Shown: positions 1-6,349 of the stretch, piece after piece
Position numbering within the stretch: position 1 is the first letter of the stretch
Layout: the number at the start of each line of letters is the position of its first letter
Source: Kitasatospora phosalacinea
GTDB lineage: Bacteria > Actinomycetota > Actinomycetes > Streptomycetales > Streptomycetaceae
Direction of reading: 5' to 3'
Assembly: GCF_000717185.1 (NCBI RefSeq)
Contig: NZ_JNYE01000167.1
Coordinates: forward strand, 1-7,959
Length of the DNA: 7,959 nt
Translations under genes and position numbers: made by a program
The notes under the pieces: model-generated
Told to the model about the DNA's origin: nothing
Databases searched by the model: none
The model's input: only the letters and a program-made list of their open reading frames with translations

Positions 1-157
1 GGGGTCACACGGGGGTGGTGGGCGGGGAGGGCGGTCGGGGGCCCGGAGGCCTTGGCAGCACTGGGTCCGGGCCCAAGGGCCCCCTGGTGGGGGGAGGTTG
101 GGCGCCCCTGTGACCTTCTTCATAACCGGGTCGGAATACGGGGTGCTCGGGGTGGTG

Positions 158-188
158 AACTCCCTTGCGGCGCAAGGGAATCCGAGTT
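158..188 (+). promoter_or_regulatory. Stem-loop in the SLT-gene leader
   Basis: The inner arms TCCCTTGC (161-168) and GCAAGGGA (172-179) are perfectly complementary around a 3-base GGC loop. Alternatively, CCTTGC/GCAAGG stacks on an outer AACTC/GAGTT pair (158-162 with 184-188), leaving a bulge. It lies about 270 bases before the chosen start, so it may be an operator or part of a structured 5' UTR. Its function is unknown. Confidence 0.4.
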
Positions 189-440
189 GTGGAGGAGTTG
201 TGCAGGGGCCTTTTCCGAATGTTTGCCGCGTGGTTGGGGCTCCGGCAGTCTCGTGGTTGTGCCCCGAGCCGTTCCGAGTGCTCACGGGGCTGACACGGCG
301 CAGCGGACCGCGAGACCAGCGCGGCGCACGCGTCCCCGGTGAGCACGAGCCGCCGGGCCGGCCGTCCCGGGCCGAGGAACCCGCAACGAGCGGGGGTCCC
401 GCATGTCCACCCGGGCTCGGCGTGACCTGGAACGACTCTC

Positions 441-445
441 GGAGG
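441..445 (+). promoter_or_regulatory. Ribosome binding site deciding the SLT-protein start
   Basis: A consensus GGAGG with an 8-base spacer precedes the ATG at 454. This makes 454 preferable to the in-frame ATG at 403, which sits just behind a stem-loop and has only a G-run upstream. Confidence 0.75.
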
Positions 446-453
446 TACTCGAC

Positions 454-1284
454 ATGCGACGCATCAAGCACAACCTCGGCCGACTTCCCCAGGTGCGGAT
501 GGGCCACCACCGCATGCCCGACGCCGTCCTCGGCATCGGACTGGTCGGCGCCATCGCCGTGGGCACCCTGCTGCCCGTCTCGCAGGCGATCGCCGACCCC
601 GCGCCCAAGCACGCCGCCACCGCCGCGGTCGCCGCGGACACCCAGGACGCCAACCGCGACGGCGACCAGGCCGCCTCCCGCAGCGAGGATCGCCAGCCCG
701 TCCAGCAGGACCAGGGTCAGGCCCAGGACCAGGGTCAGCAGGACCAGGCCCAGCAGGACCAGGCCCGGCAGGCCGCCGACCAGCAGGCCGCCGACCAGGC
801 GAAGGCCGAGCAGGAGAAGCAGGCCGCCGAGCAGCAGGCCCAGCAGCAGGCTGCCGAGCAGCAGGCCCAGCAGGCGAAGGCCGAGCAGGAGAAGCAGGCC
901 GCCGAGCAGGCCGCCGCCCCGGCGAAGAAGACCTACGCGAACAACCTGGACGGCTGGATCGAGGAGGCCCGCGACGTGCTGGCCGCCAACGGCAAGCACG
1001 TCCCGTCCGCGAAGGCGATGCGGGCCGCCGCGATCGCCGAGTCCTCCGGCAACCCGAGCGCCCAGAACAACTGGGACTCGAACGCCAAGAAGGGCACCCC
1101 GTCGATCGGCCTGACCCAGATGATCATGCCGACCTTCAAGGCGTACGCGCTGCCCGGCCACACGGACATCCGCAACCCCGTCGACAACCTGGTCGCCAGC
1201 TCGCGCTACTGCGACGCCCGCTACGGCAGCATGGACAACATGGCCGCCGCCCGCGGCTACGGCTCCCACTGGCGCGGCTACTAA
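454..1284 (+). CDS. Secreted SLT-domain (lytic transglycosylase-like) protein with Gln/Ala-rich linker
   Basis: Predicted 276-residue exported cell-wall enzyme. Start 454 is chosen because a GGAGG lies at 441-445 with an 8-base spacer; an in-frame ATG at 403 has no clear ribosome site. Residues 1-23 are basic, residues 24-47 form a hydrophobic export signal, and a likely cleavage site follows AIA (about 47/48). Residues about 78-158 are a hydrophilic, low-complexity Gln/Ala/Glu/Lys linker, probably helical or coiled. The C-terminal domain (about 163-276) matches the actinobacterial/phage SLT (GH23-like) pattern: the presumed catalytic Glu196 in AIAESSGNP, then NNWDSNAKKGTPSIGLTQ, the YALPGH and NPVDNLVASSRY stretches, and a terminal Gly-Tyr-Gly-x-x-Trp tail. 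The family cleaves the peptidoglycan glycan strand. Activity is inferred from motifs. It stands alone, with its own leader and a stem-loop behind it. A resuscitation-promoting factor is less likely, as I do not see the Rpf fold's typical sequence. Confidence 0.9.
   Translation: MRRIKHNLGRLPQVRMGHHRMPDAVLGIGLVGAIAVGTLLPVSQAIADPAPKHAATAAVAADTQDANRDGDQAASRSEDRQPVQQDQGQAQDQGQQDQAQQDQARQAADQQAADQAKAEQEKQAAEQQAQQQAAEQQAQQAKAEQEKQAAEQAAAPAKKTYANNLDGWIEEARDVLAANGKHVPSAKAMRAAAIAESSGNPSAQNNWDSNAKKGTPSIGLTQMIMPTFKAYALPGHTDIRNPVDNLVASSRYCDARYGSMDNMAAARGYGSHWRGY
796..909 (+). repeat. Identical 39-bp direct repeat inside the SLT-protein linker
   Basis: The 39 bases at 796-834 recur without a mismatch at 871-909, exactly 75 bases (25 codons) later, so the frame is kept. 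Each copy encodes Gln followed by AKAEQEKQAAEQ. Related shorter Gln-Ala/Asp units surround them (about 700-800). Perfect identity at the DNA level suggests recent duplication or conversion within the linker. Confidence 0.9.
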
Positions 1285-1303
1285 GCCGCCCGCCACGCGG
1301 AAC

Positions 1304-1351
1304 CGCCGCTCGGCCCCCTCGGTGCACCACGCGCCGCAGGGGGCCGCGGCG
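1304..1351 (+). terminator. Stem-loop terminator after the SLT gene
   Basis: CGGCCCCCT (1311-1319) pairs perfectly with AGGGGGCCG (1338-1346) across an 18-base loop. After a two-base bulge on the left arm, CGCCG (1304-1308) continues the pairing with CGGCG (1347-1351). It starts 20 bases after the stop codon. There is no T-tract, as is common for actinobacterial terminators. Confidence 0.65.
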
Positions 1352-1418
1352 CGTCCGGGGCCGCGGCGCACCCGGAACCGGCGGCGGGCGGGGGTTTGGA
1401 GGTTTGCACAGGAGGGTT

Positions 1419-3007
<1,589 letters not shown>

Positions 3008-3105
3008 CCGGCCGGGCTCGACAGGCCGGGTCCGGCAGGCCGGGTCCGGCAGGCCGGGTCCGACCGCCTGGGTCTGGCCGACCGGGTCTGGCCGACCGGG
3101 TCCGG
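3008..3105 (+). repeat. Seven-unit 14-bp tandem repeat abutting the guaB1 stop codon
   Basis: Exactly seven consecutive 14-base units fill 3008-3105, beginning at the base after the TGA. Units 2 and 3 are identical (CAGGCCGGGTCCGG) and unit 4 differs by one base. Units 6 and 7 (CCGACCGGGTCTGG and CCGACCGGGTCCGG) form a second subtype with unit 5. Unit 1 is the most degenerate. GGGT or GGGC stands at the same place in every unit. Confidence 0.9.
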
Positions 3106-3117
3106 TAGGCGCAACGA

Positions 3118-3152
3118 GGGGCCGGGCGCTCCGCGAGGAGTCGCCCGGCCCC
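3118..3152. terminator. Strong terminator hairpin between convergent genes
   Basis: GGGGCCGGGCG (3118-3128) pairs perfectly with CGCCCGGCCCC (3142-3152). CTCC/GGAG (3129-3132 with 3137-3140) extends the stem, giving 15 base pairs broken by one bulged T at 3141 and closed by a GCGA (GNRA-type) tetraloop. It lies between the guaB1 stop and the stop of the minus-strand gene ending at 3177, so it probably ends transcription from both sides. No T-tract is present. Confidence 0.85.
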
Positions 3153-3176
3153 CGCGCGTGCGCCACGGGGCGTGGG

Positions 3177-3509
3177 CTACAGGGCGTAGCCGCCGTCCTC
3201 GTCCCACGGGACGTCCAGGTCGTCCAGGTGCACGTGCCACGCCGCCCCCGGCAGGGCGCGGCGCAGCTCCGTGACCGAGCCCAGCACGTGGACGAGCACC
3301 GGCAGGGCCCGTTCCGGGTCGAGCGGCATCTTGGTCGACCCGGCCAGCAGGCGGCCCGGCTCGTCGGCACCCCCGTACAGGTGGAGGCACTCCTCGTCCT
3401 CGTACGGGAAGGAGGCCAGGGCGGCGGCGACGACGCGTTCGACCGCGGCCGCCTCGGCGGACGTCAGTGGCAGGGCCCGGGACGCGGCGTAGTAGAGGGA
3501 GACGCTCAT
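3177..3509 (-). CDS. Small conserved-looking hypothetical protein
   Basis: Encodes 110 residues beginning MSVSLYYAASR and ending WDEDGGYAL. I do not recognise a named family. The protein looks real: balanced composition, an N-terminal beta-like segment, a helix-rich stretch (about residues 15-35, TSAEAAAVERVVAAALASF), an acidic patch PYEDEECLHLY, and an acidic C-terminus LDDLDVPWDEDGG. It has no signal peptide or membrane segment, so it is probably cytosolic. It lies 48 bases downstream of the 471-residue protein gene on the same strand and may be co-transcribed with it. No clear ribosome site precedes the ATG; a 6-bp stem-loop occupies that position instead. Function is unknown. Confidence 0.75.
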   Translation of the reverse strand: MSVSLYYAASRALPLTSAEAAAVERVVAAALASFPYEDEECLHLYGGADEPGRLLAGSTKMPLDPERALPVLVHVLGSVTELRRALPGAAWHVHLDDLDVPWDEDGGYAL

Positions 3510-3511
3510 GC

Positions 3512-3529
3512 GGCCCGAGCGTACGGGCC
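3512..3529 (-). promoter_or_regulatory. Hairpin immediately before the start of the small hypothetical gene
   Basis: GGCCCG (3512-3517) and CGGGCC (3524-3529) pair around a 6-base loop. In the minus-strand mRNA the stem ends two bases before the AUG (3509), where a Shine-Dalgarno sequence would be expected. It could limit initiation, act as a weak terminator of the gene upstream, or be chance in GC-rich DNA. Confidence 0.35.
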
Positions 3530-3557
3530 CGCCACGACAGCGCCGGGCCGGGCCGGG

Positions 3558-4973
3558 TCAGCGGAGGCGCGGGGGTTCCTGGGTGACGGTGACGGTGGCG
3601 ACCTGGCCGAGGAGGGCGTAGTGGACGTGGATCCAGCCCCGCTCGAACTGCCAGGAGTCGTCGCGCCGACCGCGGTGCTCGGGCCGTCCGAAGCGGAAGT
3701 CCGCGCGGGCGGGTTCGGCCGGCAGCCCGTCGGCGAAGGCCGCGAGGCGTTCGGCCCGGTGGCCGCGGTCGCCGATCACCACCTCGGAGACCAGGCCGCC
3801 GCGGAGCGCCAGCCGCACCCCGGGCAGGGTGCGCACGTGCTCGACCAGCGGGTGCGGCTCCGGAAGGCCCAGGACGTCCAGGAACAGCGTGAACTCGCCG
3901 GAGCGCCACCGGTTGACGTGGTGCGAGACGCTGACCCCGCGCGGCACCGCCGTCACCGAGACAGGCGCCGCGCCCGGGTGCGCGGAGTCGAACTCGGAAC
4001 CGTAGGACACCAGCAGGTCGCGGTCGCCGTAGCGGTACAGGTCGGTGCCCACGTAGGTGGTCGACGGCGCGCCGAGCACCCGGTGGACGTCCGCGCGGGC
4101 AGCGGGGAGCAGGCCGGACGCGGGCAGGCGGACGCTCAGCACCAGGCCGTCCGCGACCTGCACCTCACCGCCGCCGTCGAAGGCGAGCAGCCGCCGGGAG
4201 AACCCGGACGAGGACGCCCAGCGCCGGTGCGCGCCGCCGGCCAGGCGGGCCACCGCCCGGAAGGCCTCGCCGCCCTCGGGCGCGTCGAGGGCGGCGAGCA
4301 GCGCCCGGACCGGCCCCTCCGGCAGCGGCCGCGGGGCCGGGCGCTCCAGGGCGATCGTGGCCAGGCCGCCGTCGACGTACCCGAGCCGCACGAGGTCGCC
4401 CTCGACGGCGTACGCGTCGCCGCCCGCCACGACCGGCTCGCCCAGCACCGCCCGGGCCCGCGCGCGGTCGCTGCCCGGGCCCAGGCCGCCGATCAGCGCG
4501 GCGGGCCGGGGGTGGGCGCCCTCGCCGACCAGGTGGAACACCGCGCCGTCGGCGCCGGGGGCCAGGCTGCGGGCGACGGCGGCCCGGTCGCTGCCGTCCG
4601 GTTCGCCCAGTGCGTCGACGTGCCACCAGAGTTCGCCCTCGAAGCGGGGCTGCAGCATCCGGGGCCGGGCCGGGTGCCACCGCTCCGGGCGCGAGGACCT
4701 GCCGCCCGGGTGGAAGAGCAGCAGGTCGTCGTGCCCGCCCCGCCAGCACTCGCCCTCGAAGCCGCCCAGCCCTTCCCCGGCCAGCACCGCCGCGTACTGC
4801 TCGGCCGTCAGCGCGAACAGCGCGTCCGCCGAGCCGTGCCCCACCTGCTGGTCGATGCCCACCCAGGCCCGGCCCGTCCCCGTCTCCACGCCGATGCTCG
4901 GCCTCCGGACCACCTGCACGAAGTTCCCGGCGCCCGGTTCGCGGTGCCCGTCGTCCTTCTTGCGCTTCGGCAT
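3558..4973 (-). CDS. Hypothetical protein with three internal ~125-residue repeats
   Basis: Encodes 471 residues from ATG 4973 (MPKRKKDDGHREPG). A GTG 20 codons upstream (5033) is possible, but it would place a stem-loop inside the gene and adds a Gly/Arg/Pro-rich tail. I recognise no named family. After a basic N-terminus comes a globular region (about 20-110) containing FEGECWRGGHDDLLLFHPGG. Three copies of one pattern follow: Gly-Leu, a helix with Arg, then LGxP, an aromatic/Tyr strand, a short loop, x-x-Tyr, and a Val-rich strand ending in Pro. The LGEP, LGAP and FGRP anchors are at residues 177-180, 300-303 and 428-431, so the period is 123-128 residues. The pattern recalls small BamE/SmpA- or BLIP-like modules, but this is only a sequence-feel analogy. 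No signal peptide or membrane segment is visible, so it is probably cytosolic. It lies between DUF5995 and the small hypothetical gene on the same strand. Confidence 0.8.
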   Translation of the reverse strand: MPKRKKDDGHREPGAGNFVQVVRRPSIGVETGTGRAWVGIDQQVGHGSADALFALTAEQYAAVLAGEGLGGFEGECWRGGHDDLLLFHPGGRSSRPERWHPARPRMLQPRFEGELWWHVDALGEPDGSDRAAVARSLAPGADGAVFHLVGEGAHPRPAALIGGLGPGSDRARARAVLGEPVVAGGDAYAVEGDLVRLGYVDGGLATIALERPAPRPLPEGPVRALLAALDAPEGGEAFRAVARLAGGAHRRWASSSGFSRRLLAFDGGGEVQVADGLVLSVRLPASGLLPAARADVHRVLGAPSTTYVGTDLYRYGDRDLLVSYGSEFDSAHPGAAPVSVTAVPRGVSVSHHVNRWRSGEFTLFLDVLGLPEPHPLVEHVRTLPGVRLALRGGLVSEVVIGDRGHRAERLAAFADGLPAEPARADFRFGRPEHRGRRDDSWQFERGWIHVHYALLGQVATVTVTQEPPRLR

Positions 4974-4991
4974 GGCCGTCCCGTCCCGTGC

Positions 4992-5019
4992 TCGTCCCGG
5001 TGCCCGCGCGCCGGGACGA
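4992..5019 (-). terminator. Stem-loop between the DUF5995 gene and the repeat-protein gene
   Basis: TCGTCCCGG (4992-5000) pairs perfectly with CCGGGACGA (5011-5019) across a 10-base loop. It starts 22 bases past the DUF5995 stop codon on the minus strand and ends 19 bases before the next start. It may terminate or attenuate transcription between the two genes. There is no T-tract. Confidence 0.5.
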
Positions 5020-5040
5020 CCATCATCGGGCACGGGTCCG

Positions 5041-5709
5041 TCAGTTCGGGCTGAGGGGGGTGAGCAGGGCGCGGCTGACCATGCCGACCGAGCCGGAGAG
5101 GGCGTCGGCGACCAGGGCGCGGGCGGGCGGGAGGCGGCGCAGCTCCCACAGGGCGAGGACGGAGGCCCAGGCGGCGTCGCGGGCGCGGTCGATGCTCCAG
5201 ACCGAGAGGACGTGCAGCAGCGGGCCGCCGAGCGGGACGGGGAGCAGCGACTCGCGGACCTGCGCCTCGACCCGGGCGAGCAGCGCGTTGACGCGCAGGT
5301 AGTCGGCGTGCAGCCGGTCCGGGGTGCGGCCGGTGCGGCGGCAGGTGTCCAGGACGGCGAGCGGGAGGTCGTTCTCGATGTGGGCGTTCATCCCGGCCAG
5401 GGCGAACTGCAGCGGGTGGACGTCCGGGGCGGCGCGTAGCTCGAACAGCGGGCGCCAGCAGGCGTCCGGGCGGAGTCCGGCGCGGTCCTCGTCGACGGCG
5501 GTCAGGTAGCGGGCGGCGAAGACCGCGTCGAGCTCGGCCATGGCGGCGGGGTCGTCGAAGTACGCGGCGGCGAGGTGGTCGCGGACCAGGCGGGTGACCG
5601 TCAGGTACATCGCGTTGAACACCGCGACCCCGTCCCCGGGCGGCAGTTCGGCCGCCAGTTGCGTCATCCGGTCGACCACCTGGTCCACCGTCAGCACGGG
5701 TGCGGTCAT
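5041..5709 (-). CDS. DUF5995 family protein
   Basis: Encodes 222 residues. ATG 5709 is chosen because a GGAGG (5716-5720) precedes it with a 6-base spacer. The open frame continues upstream, but that extension translates to Pro/Arg low-complexity sequence made by purine-rich repeats. The protein matches my recollection of the actinobacterial DUF5995 family: the N-terminal helix PGDGVAVFNAMYLTVTRLV (about 24-42), the FFDDP-like/LDxxFAxRYL segment (about 51-70), CWRPLFELR (84-92), and the signature FALAGMNAHIENDLPLAVLDTC (102-123). DYLRVNALLARVE (136-148) follows, then the C-terminal WSIDRARDAAWASVLALWELR (171-191) and VGMVSRALL. It is predicted all-helical and soluble. The biochemical role of DUF5995 is unknown to me; the conserved His, Glu and Asp in NAHIENDLP could bind a metal or ligand, which is inference. 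It is transcribed divergently from the tyrosyl-tRNA synthetase. Confidence 0.88.
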   Translation of the reverse strand: MTAPVLTVDQVVDRMTQLAAELPPGDGVAVFNAMYLTVTRLVRDHLAAAYFDDPAAMAELDAVFAARYLTAVDEDRAGLRPDACWRPLFELRAAPDVHPLQFALAGMNAHIENDLPLAVLDTCRRTGRTPDRLHADYLRVNALLARVEAQVRESLLPVPLGGPLLHVLSVWSIDRARDAAWASVLALWELRRLPPARALVADALSGSVGMVSRALLTPLSPN

Positions 5710-5715
5710 GCGGAA

Positions 5716-5720
5716 CCTCC
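5716..5720 (-). promoter_or_regulatory. Ribosome binding site deciding the DUF5995 start
   Basis: On the minus strand, GGAGG with the 6-base spacer TTCCGC precedes the ATG at 5709. It argues against the long low-complexity N-terminal extension that the open frame would allow. Confidence 0.8.
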
Positions 5721-5817
5721 AGGACGGGCGGTCGGACAAGCGGATGGTGGGCTGATACTCCGTCACCTTCGCAGGCGGGTCCGTCGCTGCCAAGGCGCAC
5801 ACGTGGGGCGGGCGGGT

Positions 5818-5895
5818 GGAAAACCGCGGGGGAGGGGGAGGAGAAACGCGGGGGAGCGAGGGAGGGAAACCGCGGGGGAGCAGGGAGGGAAAACC
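5818..5895 (+). repeat. Purine-rich imperfect direct repeats (~23 bp)
   Basis: The core CGCGGGGGAG occurs at 5825-5834, 5847-5856 and 5871-5880, giving periods of 22 and 24 bases. Each is preceded by a GA-rich run ending AAAC or AAACC. A fourth partial unit ends at 5895. The plus strand is almost all purines with many runs of three or more G. Confidence 0.8.
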
Positions 5896-5903
5896 AGGTG
5901 CGC

Positions 5904-5921
5904 GGGGTGGGGCGGGTGGGG
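5904..5921 (+). other. Canonical short-loop G-quadruplex motif
   Basis: The plus strand reads GGGG-T-GGGG-C-GGG-T-GGGG: four G-runs of at least three separated by single-base loops. This is the sequence class expected to form the most stable parallel quadruplexes. It lies about 200 bases upstream of the DUF5995 start and 430 bases upstream of the tyrosyl-tRNA synthetase start. Confidence 0.75.
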
Positions 5922-6010
5922 CAGCATGGGCGGCGACGGCGCTGCCGGGCGCATCTCGCGTTCCCGCCGTCCCCTGTCCCCGGAGGCTCGCGTGGTGAAG
6001 CGATATTAGA

Positions 6011-6026
6011 GGCGGTGCACACCGCC
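6011..6026. promoter_or_regulatory. Palindrome in the divergent region
   Basis: GGCGGTG (6011-6017) and CACCGCC (6020-6026) are perfect reverse complements separated by two bases. It could be a dimeric operator. It directly follows the only AT-rich spot of this intergenic region (GATATTAGA, about 6002-6010), whose minus strand contains TAATAT, a possible -10 element. No matching -35 was found. Confidence 0.4.
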
Positions 6027-6084
6027 CTCCGGCCTGCCCCTTTCCGCGGGCGGCCGAGCCTCCCGGTCCTTCTCGGACGACCCC

Positions 6085-6116
6085 GCTGACGTGCTGACGT
6101 GCTGATCCGCTGACGT
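6085..6116 (+). repeat. Four tandem 8-bp units, GCTGACGT type
   Basis: Units at 6085-6092, 6093-6100 and 6109-6116 are exactly GCTGACGT. The third unit (6101-6108) is the variant GCTGATCC. The array lies about 235 bases upstream of the tyrosyl-tRNA synthetase start and could be an iteron-like binding site or simple repeat expansion. Confidence 0.88.
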
Positions 6117-6251
6117 GCCCTCGTGCTCCCGTGCGGGGACGACGTCCGCTGCCGCCGCGCGCCGGTGCGGTCGTCGACACCTGCCGCGAGTCGTGGGCGG
6201 ACGCCCCTCAGCGGGTCGGCCGGCAGCCCCTGCCGTCCGGCCTCCTCCGAA

Positions 6252-6291
6252 CCCCCGGGCCCCCGTAGCCCCGCACCCCCGTACCCCCGTT
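6252..6291. repeat. Five tandem C-rich 8-bp units, CCCCCGTA type
   Basis: Five consecutive 8-base units read CCCCCGGG, CCCCCGTA, GCCCCGCA, CCCCCGTA and CCCCCGTT. Four or five C in each unit give the minus strand five regularly spaced G-runs, so a quadruplex there (or an i-motif on the plus strand) is possible. It ends 58 bases before the tyrosyl-tRNA synthetase start, within its promoter or 5' UTR. Confidence 0.85.
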
Positions 6292-6337
6292 CGCGCCGCG
6301 CGGCCGCGCCCTGCCGCCGTGCGCCGACGCCCCCCCC

Positions 6338-6344
6338 GAGAGGA
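6338..6344 (+). promoter_or_regulatory. Ribosome binding site of the tyrosyl-tRNA synthetase gene
   Basis: GAGAGGA with a 5-base spacer precedes the GTG at 6350, supporting that start. It directly follows an uninterrupted run of eight C (6330-6337). Confidence 0.6.
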
Positions 6345-6349
6345 CGGCC

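Larger units (their letters stand above)
1..453 (+). other. Long non-coding leader/promoter region of the SLT gene with stem-loops
   Basis: I see no convincing gene here. The first 45 bases are G-run rich. GGGGGCCC (37-44) can pair with GGGCCCCC (77-84), and an inner stem around a CAAG loop is possible at 69-82; these could end a transcript entering from the left. Positions 105-260 are less GC-rich, as expected for promoter and leader DNA. A stem-loop at 158-188 combines AACTC/GAGTT with CCTTGC/GCAAGG around a GGC loop. Another at 376-399 pairs CCCGC with GCGGG around AACGA. No confident -35/-10 pair was found. In Streptomyces, wall-lytic genes such as rpfA can have structured, c-di-AMP-responsive leaders; I could not match that riboswitch core here. 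Confidence 0.4.
5710..6349. other. 640-bp divergent intergenic region rich in short repeats
   Basis: I see no credible gene between the divergent DUF5995 and tyrosyl-tRNA synthetase starts; open frames here translate to low-complexity Pro/Arg/Gly sequence. It holds, left to right, a purine-rich array (5818-5895), a compact four-run G-quadruplex motif (5904-5921), an AT-richer spot with TAATAT on the minus strand (about 6003-6008), a palindrome (6011-6026), four 8-base units (6085-6116) and five C-rich 8-base units (6252-6291). Both promoters must lie here, but no clear -35/-10 pair could be assigned. Confidence 0.7.

Noticed and set aside
100..402. c-di-AMP (ydaO) riboswitch before the SLT gene
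   Set aside because: Only scattered similarity is visible; I could not find the conserved GGGGTGAA plus CAGCTAACC-type core in the right order, so it is left as something to test, not a call.
403..453. Upstream ATG (403) for the SLT protein
   Set aside because: No good ribosome site precedes it and a hairpin ends just before it; ATG 454 has GGAGG with an 8-base spacer and leaves a normal signal-peptide length.
3228..5054. Long plus-strand open frame of about 608 codons opposite the minus-strand genes
   Set aside because: It lies antisense to three coherent genes, its translation is rich in Arg/Gly/Gln/Val low-complexity sequence, and it shows no recognisable motif. It is a typical shadow frame in GC-rich DNA.
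5710..6180. N-terminal extension of DUF5995 to the upstream ATG at 6180
   Set aside because: The extra 157 residues are low-complexity Pro/Arg sequence produced by DNA repeats, while ATG 5709 has a GGAGG at ideal spacing and begins the family's usual N-terminus.
6027..6349. T-box riboswitch ahead of the tyrosyl-tRNA synthetase
   Set aside because: I see no T-box core (TGGNACCGCG) or antiterminator pairing in the region; the repeats there have a different character.
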